Shown: in pieces, positions 8,789 through 18,593 of the stretch
Layout of the letters: each line of letters opens with the position of its first letter
Position numbering within the stretch: the stretch's first letter is position 1
NCBI GenBank assembly: GCA_903868595.1
Contig: CAIPVV010000017.1
Span: forward strand, 1-64,000
Direction: 5' to 3'
Length of the DNA stretch: 64,000 nucleotides
Origin: an uncultured Pseudomonadota bacterium
GTDB lineage: Bacteria > Pseudomonadota > Gammaproteobacteria > Steroidobacterales > Steroidobacteraceae
Program-made: the position numbers and the translations under genes
The notes under the pieces: generated by a model
The model's input: the letters and a program-made list of their open reading frames with translations, nothing else
Told to the model about the DNA's origin: nothing
Database searches by the model: none

Positions 8789-11700
8789 ACCCCTCGACAC
8801 TCTTCATCCGGCGGCCGATAGCCACCACGCTGCTGACGATCGGCGTCGCGCTGGCGGGGATCGCAGCCTTTGCCGTCCTGCCGGTGGCGCCCCTGCCCAA
8901 GGTCGACGCCCCGGCCATTTCGGTGTCCGCCGCCCTGCCGGGTGCCAGCCCGGAGATCATGGCGAGCAGCGTCGCCACGCCGCTTGAGCGGCACCTGGGG
9001 GCGATCGCCGACGTGGACGACATGACCTCCAGCAGCGGAGTCGGCAATTCCAATATCCAGCTGACGTTCGGGCTGGATCGCAACATCGACGGCGCCGCAC
9101 GGGACGTGCAGGCGGCCATCGTCGCGGCGCACGCGGACCTGCCGTCGAACATGACGCGCAATCCCACGTACCGGAAGGTCAACACTGCAAGCTCCCCGAT
9201 CCTCTCGCTGGCACTGACCTCGGCCACGCTGACCCAGGGGCAGATCTACGACTCGGCCGACGCGGTCCTGTCGCAAAAGCTCGCCCAGCTGCCCGGTGTC
9301 GGCACGGTCAACGTCAATGGCAGCGCACTGCCCGCCGTCCGCGTGGAACTCAACCCGCGTACGCTGTTCAAGTACGGTATCGGCCTGCAGGACATCAAGG
9401 CGGCGATCTCCAACGCCAACGCGAATGCGCCCAAGGGCGCAATCGAGCCCGGCGACCTCCATTACCAGATCTACACGAATGACAACGCGCGTACTGCCGA
9501 CCAGTACCGCGACCTGGTCGTCGCCAACCGCAACGGCTCCACCGTGCGGCTCTCGGACGTCGCCACCATTTCCGACATGAAGGACGGGGCGACGGAGAAC
9601 ATTCGGACCTTCGGCCTCTACAACGGCCAGCCGGCGGTGTCGGTGCAGGTCTTCCAGCAGCCAGGCGCCAACATCATCGCGGTGGTCGATAGCGTCAAGG
9701 CGATGCTGCCCGCGCTGAAGGCCGAGATCGACCCGCGCATCGACCTGGTGGTTACCGATGACCGCTCGGTGACCATCAGGGGTTCCCTGACGCAGGTCGG
9801 CCGTTCGCTGCTGATTGCCGTCGCTCTGGTGATCCTGATCGTCTACATGTTCCTGCGCAGCCCGCGGGCGGCGCTGATTCCCGCGGTAGCGGTCCCGGTG
9901 TCGCTCATCGGAACGTTCAGCGCCATGTACCTGCTGGGCTACAGCCTGGATAACTTGTCGCTGATGGCCCTGACGATCGCGACGGGCTTCGTGGTCGATG
10001 ACGCCATCGTGGTGATGGAGAACTCCATGCGGCACATCGAGGCCGGCATGGATCGCATGGAGGCGGCCATCCGGGGCGCGCGGGAAGTGGGCTTCACGGT
10101 GCTCTCCATGAGCCTCTCGCTGGTGGCGGTGTTTGTCCCTCTGCAGCTGCTGGGCGGCATCGTCGGCCGCCTGTTCAGCGAGTTCACGGTGACGCTGTCG
10201 ATCTCCATCCTGATCTCGCTGGTCATCTCGCTGACCACGACACCGATGATGTGTGCGCGCCTGCTGGGCCGGGACAAGCCGCGCAGCCAGAGGGGTTTTG
10301 GGGCTGCGTTCGAGCGTGGCTTCACGGCGCTGCGCGAGGTCTATGCCAGTTCCCTGGACTGGTCGCTGCGCCACCGGCGGCTGATGCTGCTGATCCTGCT
10401 CGCCACGGTGGGGCTGAACGTGTACCTCTATGTCGTGATTCCCAAGGGGTTCTTCCCGCAGCAGGACACGGGCCAGCTGGTGGGCGGAATCCGCGGCGAT
10501 GCCGCCTCCTCCTTCCAGCTGATGCGGGGCAAGCTGCGGCAGGTCACGGAAATCATTCGGCAGGATCCGGCCGTGGCCAGCGTCGTCGGCTTCACGAACG
10601 GCGGTGGCGGCAATCGTGGCGGCGGGGCCATGGCAAACCTGACCATTACGCTAAAGCCCCTGGCGGAGCGGAAGATATCCTCCGACCGGATCATTGCGCG
10701 GCTGCGGCCCCAATTGGCCAAGGTCGCTGGCGTCAACAGCTTTCTGCAGGCCGAACAGGACATCCGCATGGGCGGGCGCGCGGCCAATTCCCAGTACCAA
10801 TACACGCTCCTCGGCGACGATCTGACGGAGCTTCGGACCTGGAGCGACAAGCTGCGCGTGGCGCTTCAGGACGTGCCGGAGGTCGCCGACGTGGATACGG
10901 ACCTGCAGCCCGGCGGGCTGGAGTCTGACCTGATCATCGATCGCGACGCCGCCTCCCGCCTGGGCCTGACCGCGAGCCAGATCGACAATACGCTGGGCAA
11001 TGCCTTCACCCAGGCGCAGGTGTCCACCATCTTCAATCCCTACAGTCCGCAGCAATACCACGTGATCATGGAGGTCGCGCCGGAGTTCTGGCAGAACCCG
11101 GAGACGCTGAACGAGATCTACGTCAGCACCTCGGGCGGCGCGGTGACTGGTACGCAGGCGACGCAGGCCGTCGCGGGCACCGTTGCGATCGGGGCAAACG
11201 CCAAGAAGAAGGGGACGTCCGCGGCCGCGGATGCGGCGCGTAACCTGGCGGCCAATTCGTTGGCCAATGCAGGACGTGGCAACACGTCGACCGGCAGCGC
11301 GGTCAGTACGCAGAGGGAGAACATGGTCCCGCTGTCGGCCTTCAGCCGGTTCGTGACCGGCCTGACTCCGGTGAGCGTCAATCACACCGGCACGTCGGTC
11401 TCCAGCTCCATCGCGTTCAACCTGCCAGACGGCGTATCGCTGAGCTCTGCGGTCGCGGCGATCGACCAGGCGACCAACCGCATTGGCATGCCGGTGAGTA
11501 TCCGCGGGTCGTTCTATGGCACCGCCAAGACGTTCCAGCAGTCGCTAAACAACGAGCCGCTGCTCCTGCTGGCGGGCCTCGTCGCGGTGTACATCGTTCT
11601 GGGCATACTCTACGAGAGCTACTTCCATCCCCTGACGATCATCTCCACGCTGCCTTCGGCTGGCGTGGGTGCGCTGCTGGCGCTGCTTGTCACCAACATG

Positions 11701-12087
11701 GAGTTCTCACTTATCGCCTTCATCGGCATCTTGTTGCTGGTCGGTATCGTGAAGAAGAACGCGATCATGATGATCGACTTTGCCATCAGCGCCCGGCGCG
11801 AGGAAGGCTTGGATCCGCTCCCCGCGATCCGCCAGGCCTGCCTGCTGCGCTTCCGGCCAATCCTTATGACGACCTGCGCCGCCATCGCCGGCGCGCTGCC
11901 GCTGGCGTTGGCCGCGGGCGACGGCACGGAGATGCGCCGTCCGCTGGGCGTCTCCATCGTCGGTGGACTGTTGGTCAGCCAGTTGCTGACGCTCTACACC
12001 ACGCCGGTGATCTACCTGTACATCGAGGAGTTTCAGCAGTGGTGGCAATCGCGACGGTCACCGCAGATCGTGGAGGCTTTGGCATGA
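8785..12087 (+). CDS. mdtC: RND multidrug efflux permease, MdtC-like, with insertion
   Basis: Second permease of the pair (1100 residues, about 60-70 longer than typical MdtC). It has the expected N-terminus [17 protein letters not shown], the TM4 Asp pair ([16 protein letters not shown]) and the C-terminal [16 protein letters not shown] motif. The extra length is mostly one low-complexity Ala/Asn/Gly/Ser-rich stretch at about 11146-11322 ([20 protein letters not shown] and onward), just before the conserved MVPLSAF strand of the second periplasmic half. It is absent from the sister permease. The stop overlaps the next ATG. Confidence 0.94.
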   Translation: MNPSTLFIRRPIATTLLTIGVALAGIAAFAVLPVAPLPKVDAPAISVSAALPGASPEIMASSVATPLERHLGAIADVDDMTSSSGVGNSNIQLTFGLDRNIDGAARDVQAAIVAAHADLPSNMTRNPTYRKVNTASSPILSLALTSATLTQGQIYDSADAVLSQKLAQLPGVGTVNVNGSALPAVRVELNPRTLFKYGIGLQDIKAAISNANANAPKGAIEPGDLHYQIYTNDNARTADQYRDLVVANRNGSTVRLSDVATISDMKDGATENIRTFGLYNGQPAVSVQVFQQPGANIIAVVDSVKAMLPALKAEIDPRIDLVVTDDRSVTIRGSLTQVGRSLLIAVALVILIVYMFLRSPRAALIPAVAVPVSLIGTFSAMYLLGYSLDNLSLMALTIATGFVVDDAIVVMENSMRHIEAGMDRMEAAIRGAREVGFTVLSMSLSLVAVFVPLQLLGGIVGRLFSEFTVTLSISILISLVISLTTTPMMCARLLGRDKPRSQRGFGAAFERGFTALREVYASSLDWSLRHRRLMLLILLATVGLNVYLYVVIPKGFFPQQDTGQLVGGIRGDAASSFQLMRGKLRQVTEIIRQDPAVASVVGFTNGGGGNRGGGAMANLTITLKPLAERKISSDRIIARLRPQLAKVAGVNSFLQAEQDIRMGGRAANSQYQYTLLGDDLTELRTWSDKLRVALQDVPEVADVDTDLQPGGLESDLIIDRDAASRLGLTASQIDNTLGNAFTQAQVSTIFNPYSPQQYHVIMEVAPEFWQNPETLNEIYVSTSGGAVTGTQATQAVAGTVAIGANAKKKGTSAAADAARNLAANSLANAGRGNTSTGSAVSTQRENMVPLSAFSRFVTGLTPVSVNHTGTSVSSSIAFNLPDGVSLSSAVAAIDQATNRIGMPVSIRGSFYGTAKTFQQSLNNEPLLLLAGLVAVYIVLGILYESYFHPLTIISTLPSAGVGALLALLVTNMEFSLIAFIGILLLVGIVKKNAIMMIDFAISARREEGLDPLPAIRQACLLRFRPILMTTCAAIAGALPLALAAGDGTEMRRPLGVSIVGGLLVSQLLTLYTTPVIYLYIEEFQQWWQSRRSPQIVEALA

Positions 12088-13481
12088 ATGGTGTCGGTCG
12101 GTTCTTGATGGCTTCGCTCGGCGCGCTCTGCCTGACCGCCTGTGCAGTCGGTCCCTCCTATGTACGTCCGGATGTCGCGGCGCCGGCGGCCTGGCGAGAG
12201 CTGGGGGACTGGTTGCCGGCCCAGCCGGCGGACCTGGCGTCGCGTGGCCCGTGGTGGCAGGTCTATGCAGATCCGGTGCTTGACGACCTGGAGGGGCGCA
12301 TCGACGTGTCCAACCAGTCGCTGAAGGCTGCCGAGGCTGCCTGGCGGCAGTCCACTGCGCTGCTGAAAGCCGCCCGGGCCAGCTACTGGCCAGGCGTATC
12401 CGCCACCGGCGCCGATACGCGCAGCCGTCGCGGCACGGGCCCGACGCAGACGACCCAAAGCGTAGGGGCCACGGCGAGTTGGGAGGTGGACGTCTGGGGC
12501 AGTGTGCGTCGCGGCGTCGAGAGTGCCCGGGCCTCCGCGCAGGGGAGCGCCGCGCAGCTGGCTGCGGTGCGTCTGTCCCTGCAGGCGTCGCTGGCAACGA
12601 ATTATTTCGAGTTGCGCATTCAGGACGGGGTGCAGGCCCTGCTCGACAGCACGGTGGAGGGCTATCAGCAGGCGCTGAAGATCACCGAGAACCGCTACCG
12701 GGCTGGCGTCGCGACGCGTGCGGACGTCGTGACGGCGCGGACGCAGTTGCTCAGCGCGCAGGCGCAGCAGACCAATACCGGGATCCTGCGGGCGCAGCTC
12801 GAACACGCCATCGCCGTGTTGATCGGGCAAGCGCCGGCCAACTTCACGCTGGCGGCCGCTCCGCTGCCCACGGCGGTCCCGGAAGCGCCAGCCGGGGTAC
12901 CGTCGGCCCTCCTGCAGCGTCGCCCCGACATTGCGGCCTCAGAACGGCAGGTCGCCGCCGCCAATGCCCAGATCGGCGTGGCAACGGCCGCCTACTTCCC
13001 CTCCCTGACGCTGTCCGGATCGGAAAACTACGCCACCAGCCTCGTCAGCTCCCTGTTCCAGATACCCAACCGTGTCTGGTCGTATGGCCCCTCGCTGGCG
13101 GTCTCGCTGTTCGACGGCGGTGCTCGGCGCGCGCGCGTGGCCCAGGCCCGTGCGTCCTACGACCAGAGCGTCGCCAACTATCGCGAGACGGTGCTGGCGG
13201 CATTCCAGCAGGTCGAGGATGACGTGGTGACCCTTCGCGTGCTGCAGCGTCAGGCGGGCATCGAGGACAGTCTGGTGAAATCCGCGCGCGAGGCCGAGGC
13301 GCTGACGCTGAACCAGTACAAGGCGGGTACCGTGCCCTACAGCAGCGTCATCACGGCGCAGACCACCCGGTTGAGCAGCGAGCAGTCTGCGCTGGCCGTG
13401 CTGCGCAGTCGCCTGTCCGGCAGCGTTGCGCTGATCGCGGCGCTGGGCGGTAACTGGAGCGCGACGCCGTCGGCCAACTGA
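12084..13481 (+). CDS. Outer-membrane efflux lipoprotein, NodT/OprM-type
   Basis: Outer-membrane factor that completes the RND tripartite pump (465 residues). The N-terminus [20 protein letters not shown] ends in a lipobox (LTA-C), so it should be lipid-anchored. It then shows two OEP domains (GPSYVRPDVAAPAAW start; VAAANAQIGVATAAYFPSLTLSG; a coiled-coil half with LNQYKAGTVPYSSVITAQT). The ATG at 12084 overlaps the permease TGA. E. coli MdtABC borrows TolC, whereas here the operon carries its own channel. Adaptor, two permeases and channel therefore look like one self-contained export system. Confidence 0.94.
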   Translation: MNGVGRFLMASLGALCLTACAVGPSYVRPDVAAPAAWRELGDWLPAQPADLASRGPWWQVYADPVLDDLEGRIDVSNQSLKAAEAAWRQSTALLKAARASYWPGVSATGADTRSRRGTGPTQTTQSVGATASWEVDVWGSVRRGVESARASAQGSAAQLAAVRLSLQASLATNYFELRIQDGVQALLDSTVEGYQQALKITENRYRAGVATRADVVTARTQLLSAQAQQTNTGILRAQLEHAIAVLIGQAPANFTLAAAPLPTAVPEAPAGVPSALLQRRPDIAASERQVAAANAQIGVATAAYFPSLTLSGSENYATSLVSSLFQIPNRVWSYGPSLAVSLFDGGARRARVAQARASYDQSVANYRETVLAAFQQVEDDVVTLRVLQRQAGIEDSLVKSAREAEALTLNQYKAGTVPYSSVITAQTTRLSSEQSALAVLRSRLSGSVALIAALGGNWSATPSAN

Positions 13482-13560
13482 CCGGCGGGCGAAGGCCCTC
13501 GTGGGGCGCGTTGCCTGCCCGGTTCTCGGGCAAGGCGCGGCGACCGCGCGGCCGCAGCCG

Positions 13561-13606
13561 CCCCGGGAGCGGGGTTCCCGTGGACCGCGCCCGCAGGACC
13601 CTGCGG
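13561..13606 (+). terminator. Two GC hairpins after the efflux operon
   Basis: CCCCG-GGAG-CGGGG (13561-13574, followed by TT) and CCGCAGG-AC-CCTGCGG (13591-13606) lie 80-125 nt after the outer-membrane factor stop. Neither has a real T tract. They probably mark the end of the RND transcript. Confidence 0.4.
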
Positions 13607-13738
13607 CCGGCGGGTCCGTTACGCCGTCCGCTTGCACCACGGACCGCTGGAGTTGGGGCGGTGGTTGTCCGACAATGCCGCCAGGGAGTGGGAGCGGGCG
13701 CTCGTCAGTCTCTATAAGAAGAAGAGGTAGGGTGACTC

Positions 13739-14698
13739 ATGGCGAACTCTCGGCAGGACTCACGGGCTTTCAGCGTCAACCGGGCGGCAGTGTTGCTCTG
13801 GGCCGCGGCGGCTGTCGCCTCCAGTGCTGCGCAGGCCCAGCAATCGCCCTGCGATCGGGCCTGCCTCACCGGGTACACGGATAAGTACTTTGCCGCGCTG
13901 AAGGCGCACAGCACGCAGATGCTGCCGCAGGCCGCAAAGGCCCGCATTACCGAGAATGGTACCGAGCGCAAGCTCGCCGACACCCTGTGGGCCGGTGCGG
14001 GTGAGGCCGCCTTTCGCTTTGACATCGTCAACACCCGGCGCGGCGACGTCGCCTCCGAGGCGGTCATCAGGAACGGCGACGGCAGCAAGACGATGTTCAT
14101 GGTGCGCCTGAAGGTGCAGGGCGGTGTGATCACGGAGATCGAGACCGTCAAGGCCAACAAGGGCGAGGCGGACCGGCTCTGGGATCCGGATCGCCTGACC
14201 GAGGTCTCCCCCTACCTTATGCAGTCGATACGCGAATCCGAGCGCGATTCCTACTACGACCTCATCGGCGCCGCCGAAAGCTACTGGCGGGCATTCCAAA
14301 CCAATGGCACTCCCAGCTACCGCAAGGCGCGCCTGCTGGCGGACTCGCTGCGCTTCGAGAACGGCGTGCAGACGACCGGCCTGGTCCGGGACGGCGTGTT
14401 CAACGACACGGCGCGCGGCTTTGACGAGGGCAAGTTCATCGGCCGCAACATCTGGGACCGACGCTATCCCGTGGTTGACGAGGAGCGCGGCGTGGTCCTC
14501 TCCATCGTGCGCTTCGGGCTGAAGTCCGGCGCCAAGAGCCAAAGCGTGGCGACGTCCAACGACCGGCTGGTAGCGGAGTTCTTCGCCGTGAAGTCCGGCT
14601 ACATCCAGCACGTCCAGGCCGTCCTCTTTAACCTGCCCGATGCCAAGCCCACGGGTTGGCCGGCGGACGACGGTCCGCCACGCGCAGCGACCCAATAG
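13739..14698 (+). CDS. Exported DUF8021-like protein
   Basis: 319 residues with an N-terminal signal peptide (cleavage near AAQA-QQS, about residue 34). A repeated-looking NTF2-like architecture follows: first unit CDRACLTGYTDKYFAALKAH with ITENGTERKLADTLW, second unit SYYDLIGAAESYWRAFQTNG. The opening Cys-x3-Cys and the 'TENG...LWAGAGE' pattern recall the uncharacterised DUF8021 family often found beside catabolic genes. The start has a good Shine-Dalgarno (AGGTAGGG, 7 nt upstream). It lies downstream of the efflux operon in the same direction but 257 nt away. No catalytic residues can be named. Confidence 0.7.
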   Translation: MANSRQDSRAFSVNRAAVLLWAAAAVASSAAQAQQSPCDRACLTGYTDKYFAALKAHSTQMLPQAAKARITENGTERKLADTLWAGAGEAAFRFDIVNTRRGDVASEAVIRNGDGSKTMFMVRLKVQGGVITEIETVKANKGEADRLWDPDRLTEVSPYLMQSIRESERDSYYDLIGAAESYWRAFQTNGTPSYRKARLLADSLRFENGVQTTGLVRDGVFNDTARGFDEGKFIGRNIWDRRYPVVDEERGVVLSIVRFGLKSGAKSQSVATSNDRLVAEFFAVKSGYIQHVQAVLFNLPDAKPTGWPADDGPPRAATQ

Positions 14699-14727
14699 AT
14701 CGAACAAAACCTCCAAGGATGAGTCTC

Positions 14728-15219
14728 ATGAAGAAGTATTTGATTGGCATGGGTGGGTTACTGTTGTCCGCGCAGATCCTGGCCGCAGAGCCTGAGTACG
14801 CGACCCTCCGGATGGAGGTCGACGTCGCCAAGCCGGCTGCCGAGGTTTGGGCGAAGGTCGGCAAGTACTGCGACATCAGCGAGTGGCTCTCGCTGGACTG
14901 CAAGATCACCTCCGGCGACGGTGGGATCGGGACCGTGCGCGCGCTGGCGGGTGGCCGCGTCAACGAGATCCTCGTCGGCAAGACGGATCTCTCCTACGGC
15001 TACACGCAGCCGGTACGGGAAGGGCAGTTCTACAACCTCTACCACGGGTTCATGGAGGCCAAGCCGGTCAACGCCAAGTCCTCCAAGATCATCTATACGC
15101 TGGTTCTTGACGTGTCGGACAAGGCGGACAAGGCGGCGAAGGATGCGGACCTTGCCAAGCGCCGCACGAGCTTTGAGGCAGCCCTGCAAAACATGAAGCG
15201 CATCGCCGAGGCCAAGTAG
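14728..15219 (+). CDS. Exported SRPBCC/polyketide-cyclase-like protein
   Basis: 163 residues: Sec signal (MKKYLIGMGGLLLSAQILAA, cleavage about residue 20), then a START/SRPBCC helix-grip fold suggested by LRMEVDVAKPAAEVWAKVG, CDISEWLSLDCKI and a long amphipathic C-terminal helix (FEAALQNMKRIAEAK). An ATG at 14719 would also fit, but AAGGA at 14715-14719 is correctly spaced only for 14728. Such domains bind hydrophobic ligands; with an exported form next to aromatic catabolism, an aromatic ligand is a reasonable inference and no more. It is probably co-transcribed with the DUF8021-like gene 29 nt upstream. Confidence 0.72.
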   Translation: MKKYLIGMGGLLLSAQILAAEPEYATLRMEVDVAKPAAEVWAKVGKYCDISEWLSLDCKITSGDGGIGTVRALAGGRVNEILVGKTDLSYGYTQPVREGQFYNLYHGFMEAKPVNAKSSKIIYTLVLDVSDKADKAAKDADLAKRRTSFEAALQNMKRIAEAK

Positions 15220-15229
15220 GCTCAGGTCC

Positions 15230-15264
15230 CGGGTGCGGTGCCGCGTTGGACGGCGGTGCACCCG
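15230..15264 (+). terminator. Long symmetric hairpin after SRPBCC gene
   Basis: CGGGTGC (15230-15236) pairs with GCACCCG (15258-15264), then a symmetric GGT/GGT internal loop, then GCCG/CGGC with a 7-nt apical loop. It starts 11 nt after the stop codon. No T tract follows. Confidence 0.5.
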
Positions 15265-15338
15265 AGGGCTGCCGGCATGGACTCGCCGCCCCCGCGGCGC
15301 CTTAGGCTCTGGTTTTCTTTCCCCGCCAGGAACAGTAA

Positions 15339-16481
15339 ATGAACAAGCACAATCGCTTTCTGACAACGCACATCGGCAGCCTTCCGCGGCGCGAGGAGCT
15401 GATGCAGATCATGTTCGCGCGCGAGGACGGCATACCGCTGGACCTCGAGGCCGTGGAGCAGAAGGTCGCCGAAGAGGTGGCCTACGTAGCGGGCCGGCAG
15501 ATCAAGGCGGGCGTCGACATCGTCAATGATGGTGAAATGTCCAAGCCGAGCTATGCCACCTACGTGAAGGACCGTCTCAACGGCTTTGGCGGAACCGGCA
15601 ACAGCTTCATGTTTCAGGATATCGAGGCCTATCCGAGCACCAAGGCCAAGGTCTTCGCCGATCCAGGCCGAAAGCACCGCAAGACGCCTGCCTGCAACGG
15701 GCCGGTGAGCATGCGTGACGTGGAGGCGCCGACGCGCGATGCGCGGCGACTGAAGGAGGCGATCAAGACCAATCCTCCCACGGGCATGTTCCTCAGCTCC
15801 GCCTCGCCGGGCGTGACCACGTTCTTCTTCAGGAACGACTACTATCCAAGCCACGAGGACTATGTGTTCGCAGTGGCTGAGGCGCTGCGCCACGAATACG
15901 AGGCGATCGTGGCCGCCGGCATGATGCTGCAGATCGACTGCCCCGACCTCGCCATGGGCCGGCACACGCAGTTTGCCAACCTCGGCTTGCGCCAGTTCCG
16001 CGAGCAGATGGAGCTGCACGTGGAGGCGCTGAACCGGGCGCTCGTCAATATCCCGGCCGAGCGCGTGCGCATGCACCTGTGCTGGGGCAACTACCCGGGC
16101 CCGCATCACTTCGACGTGCCAATGGCCGACATCATCGACATCGTGTGGAAGGCCAAGCCCCACGCAGTCCTGTTCGAGGCCGCGAACCCACGCCATGCCC
16201 ACGAGTGGGCGCTATTCGATAGCGTCAAGGTCCCGGAGGGCAAGATCCTGGTGCCCGGTGTCATCGAGTGCCAGTCCAACTACATCGAGCATCCCGAGCT
16301 CGTGGCGCAGCGGATCTCCCGCTACGCGAACCTGGTCGGTCGGGACAACGTGATGGCGGCTGTGGACTGTGGCTTCAGCATCCACGTGGGGTCCGGTGGC
16401 GTGGATCCGGAAGTGGTCTGGGCGAAGCTGGAGTCCCTCGCGCAGGGCGCCGCGATCGCCAGCCGCAAGTTCTGGCCCTAG
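15339..16481 (+). CDS. MetE C-domain-like zinc methyl/alkyl transferase (first copy)
   Basis: 380 residues, one TIM barrel of the cobalamin-independent methionine synthase/epoxyalkane:CoM transferase superfamily (COG0620), without the MetE N-terminal domain. It starts MNKHNRFLTTHIGSLPRRE. The zinc ligands of the family can be placed: HLC in RMHLCWGN, a Glu in LFEAANPRHAH, and Cys in VMAAVDCGFS. In this family zinc activates a thiol (homocysteine or CoM) for alkylation. The substrate here is unknown; methyl transfer from a folate-bound aromatic methoxyl group, or a thiol-adduct reaction, are possibilities. SD AGGA lies 7 nt before the ATG. A second short MetE-like gene closes the other side of the cluster (25627-26658). 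Confidence 0.82.
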   Translation: MNKHNRFLTTHIGSLPRREELMQIMFAREDGIPLDLEAVEQKVAEEVAYVAGRQIKAGVDIVNDGEMSKPSYATYVKDRLNGFGGTGNSFMFQDIEAYPSTKAKVFADPGRKHRKTPACNGPVSMRDVEAPTRDARRLKEAIKTNPPTGMFLSSASPGVTTFFFRNDYYPSHEDYVFAVAEALRHEYEAIVAAGMMLQIDCPDLAMGRHTQFANLGLRQFREQMELHVEALNRALVNIPAERVRMHLCWGNYPGPHHFDVPMADIIDIVWKAKPHAVLFEAANPRHAHEWALFDSVKVPEGKILVPGVIECQSNYIEHPELVAQRISRYANLVGRDNVMAAVDCGFSIHVGSGGVDPEVVWAKLESLAQGAAIASRKFWP

Positions 16482-16539
16482 GCCATCGCGGCGGACCTTG
16501 CGCCCCGGCGTCGGGTCCCCCGCATCCCTCCCGGAATCC

Positions 16540-16557
16540 GGCCCGCCGGCACGGGCC
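16540..16557. terminator. Hairpin between convergent genes
   Basis: GGCCCG (16540-16545) and CGGGCC (16552-16557) with a 6-nt loop lie between the convergent MetE-like and hydrolase stops. It is symmetric, so it could serve both strands. No T tract. Confidence 0.4.
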
Positions 16558-16571
16558 CCGCGCCGCAATTC

Positions 16572-17420
16572 CTAGTTGGGCGGCAGGCCGCGGATGAAGG
16601 CCGCGAGGTCCGCATTAAAGCGCTCCGGCTCCTCCCAGAACGGCATATGCGCCGCCTGTTCGTACGCGATCAGCCGCGCATGTGGAGCCTGGCTGTGCGT
16701 GTAGGCCGCCATGGCAGGCAGGTTAATCGGGTCCCGCAGGCCATGCACGATCAGCACCGGAAGCGTCAGGGCGGCCAGCACCGTGGCGTAGTCGCCAGGT
16801 GGCCGGCGAAGGTTCGCCCGGATCTGCGGCGGGACCTTCTGGTTGAATTCCAGCAGATACGCCAGCGCCTCGGCCGACAGTGGCTGGGCGACACAGGCTG
16901 CCAGCAGCGCGCGATTGCCGGCCGTGTTCACGACCGGGTCAGGATCGCACATCTCCCGCAGCAAGGACGCGGCCGGGCCCAGCACGGTGGGATCGGTCTT
17001 GGAGGTTGCATTGACCATCACCAGCCCGCCCAGCGCTCCCTCGCCAAAGCAGCTCAGGTAGTCCAGGGCGATGCGCCCGGCATACGACCAGGCGACCAGG
17101 ATGGGACGGTACAGGCCGAGCTGGTCGATGACCGCCTTCACCTCTGCGGCCCAGCGCTGGGGCTCCTGGTAGAAATGCGGCTCCACGGGCTTGTCCGAGT
17201 CCCCATGGCCGCGCAGGTCGTAGGTGACCAGTCGAAACTGCTGTGCCAGGGGCCCTGCGACCTGGTGGAGCCAGCTCTGGTGCGACTGGGAGAATCCGTG
17301 CAGGAACAGTACGTCCCGGGCGCGCCCGCTCGTCGCGGGCGCCCCCCAGTCCTGTACTGCGACCGCCACACCGTCCGGCGCGAGGACGCGCGCCGGGGTG
17401 TACTGCGGTAGCTGCAGCAT
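16572..17420 (-). CDS. Alpha/beta hydrolase, ring-cleavage pathway type
   Basis: 282-residue single-domain hydrolase. It has the oxyanion strand FLHGFSQSHQSW, the nucleophile elbow AWSYAGR (Ser in G-x-S-like context W-S-Y-A-G), a late Asp in VLIVHGLRDPI and the catalytic His in QAAHMPFWEEPERF. No signal peptide. ATG at 17420 shares one base with the stop of the dioxygenase gene (TGATG), so the two are translationally coupled. In that context it could hydrolyse a ring-fission product or an ester or lactone precursor. It resembles MhpC/BphD-like and 3-oxoadipate-enol-lactonase-like enzymes equally, so I leave the substrate open. Confidence 0.85.
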   Translation of the reverse strand: MLQLPQYTPARVLAPDGVAVAVQDWGAPATSGRARDVLFLHGFSQSHQSWLHQVAGPLAQQFRLVTYDLRGHGDSDKPVEPHFYQEPQRWAAEVKAVIDQLGLYRPILVAWSYAGRIALDYLSCFGEGALGGLVMVNATSKTDPTVLGPAASLLREMCDPDPVVNTAGNRALLAACVAQPLSAEALAYLLEFNQKVPPQIRANLRRPPGDYATVLAALTLPVLIVHGLRDPINLPAMAAYTHSQAPHARLIAYEQAAHMPFWEEPERFNADLAAFIRGLPPN

Positions 17421-18376
17421 CAAAGATCGATCGGATCGTTCAGCTGGCGCAGCAGGTCTTCTTTCTGCGACTCGAACTGCGGCGAGATGATGAAGGCCTG
17501 ACCCAGCGTCTCGGCCGGCTCATCCACCGTGAAGCCCAGCGAGTGCGTCGCCTCGAACAGCGCGCCCGCGGGCGTGCGCACGTACACGGACTGGAAGTAG
17601 CCGCGGTGCTTGACGTCGGAGCAGTCCGTGAAGCCCAGTCCCTCGACGTCGAACTTCACCTGCCCCTGGACCTCCAGGTTCGGCACGCCGAAGGCGCCGT
17701 GGTGAACCATGCCCTCGCCGTACGACCAGTTGCCCGGCGCCAGGTCCGGGCGGTGCAGCAGGTCGATGATGCGGGCGGGGCCGCCACCGGCCACTTCGTA
17801 GCGCGTGAAGGCGCCGTCGGTGCCGGTCTTCTTGTGGTCCCAGCCCTCGTTCAGGAAGAAATGCATGTCCTCCAGGTCGCGGGCCGTCACGGTCCAGCTG
17901 TGGAAGCCGCGCAGCGCGTACTTCTCGGGCACGTACTTGGACTTGAACGGCAGGCGGGTATCGGAGGCATCCTCGATGAGCTCAAAGTGCAGCGCCGGGC
18001 AGTCCGGGTGCTCCATCTTGAGGACCTTCTGGCCGAAGCGCTCGTAGTGCTCCAGGATGTTCACGCCCTTTTTCGTCAGGTGCTCCGTCCAGAACTCCAG
18101 GGAGTCCACCGGCACGGTGTAGCTGGTGAGGGTGATCTGGCCCGAGCCAGCCCTGGCCTTGCGCCCGGTGCGGCGCCACGGGAAGCAGGTCGTCAGGTTG
18201 CCGGGCGAGCCGGTCGCGTCGGAGAAGTACAGGTGGTACACCGGCTCCTTCCCGTCATACAGCAGCGTCCGCTTGACCAGGTTCATGCCCAGAATCTTGA
18301 CGAAGAAGTTCGCATCGCCCTGCGCCGTGCCCGTGCACAGCGTGATGTGATGCAAGCCCTGAATACGATCGGCCAT
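17420..18376 (-). CDS. VOC-family extradiol (hydroquinone-type) dioxygenase
   Basis: 318 residues made of two vicinal-oxygen-chelate modules, the size and layout of PcpA/LinE-type hydroquinone dioxygenases. Metal ligands can be placed: His in GLHHITL (residues 9-10), His in GMVHHGAFGV and Glu in ALFEATHSLGF. Enzymes of this group use Fe(II) and O2 to open para-diol rings, giving 4-hydroxymuconic semialdehyde-type products or, from chlorinated rings, maleylacetate. The divergent neighbour is maleylacetate reductase, which fits. Strong SD (GGAGGA, about 7 nt from ATG) and a good sigma-70 promoter upstream. Other VOC extradiol enzymes (MhqO-like) cannot be excluded. Confidence 0.82.
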   Translation of the reverse strand: MADRIQGLHHITLCTGTAQGDANFFVKILGMNLVKRTLLYDGKEPVYHLYFSDATGSPGNLTTCFPWRRTGRKARAGSGQITLTSYTVPVDSLEFWTEHLTKKGVNILEHYERFGQKVLKMEHPDCPALHFELIEDASDTRLPFKSKYVPEKYALRGFHSWTVTARDLEDMHFFLNEGWDHKKTGTDGAFTRYEVAGGGPARIIDLLHRPDLAPGNWSYGEGMVHHGAFGVPNLEVQGQVKFDVEGLGFTDCSDVKHRGYFQSVYVRTPAGALFEATHSLGFTVDEPAETLGQAFIISPQFESQKEDLLRQLNDPIDL

Positions 18377-18421
18377 AGAAAATCCTCCGCGGTTCCAGTG
18401 TACTTTATAATTCTGGCGAAA

Positions 18422-18450
18422 ACTCTAGGTCTGATCACCGGGCCTGTCAA
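18422..18450 (-). promoter_or_regulatory. Sigma-70 promoter for dioxygenase-hydrolase pair
   Basis: Read on the minus strand: -35 TTGACA (18445-18450, perfect), 17-bp spacer, -10 TAGAGT (18422-18427, 4 of 6). The predicted start is about 18415, giving a leader of about 40 nt to the ATG at 18376. Confidence 0.6.
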
Positions 18451-18593
18451 ACGCAGTGCGGGCGGGAGCCGCGGGGCCGCCAGCATGCATCTGGACAAAG
18501 TGAAACGGCCCCCCCAACATGACGCGCAAACCCAAAAGACGGCACCCGGATTGCGATCCGGTGCAGTCACGAACTCATAGCAAGGGAGTGGGG

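Noticed and set aside
8710-10374. A 554-codon open frame on the minus strand across the two RND permease genes
   Set aside because: It is the antisense shadow of strongly conserved RND coding sequence, rich in Arg/His/Gln/Asp with no recognisable domain. Long antisense frames are expected at this GC content.
17243-18580. A 445-codon plus-strand frame opposite the VOC dioxygenase and hydrolase
   Set aside because: It lies across two well-supported minus-strand enzymes and encodes no known motif.
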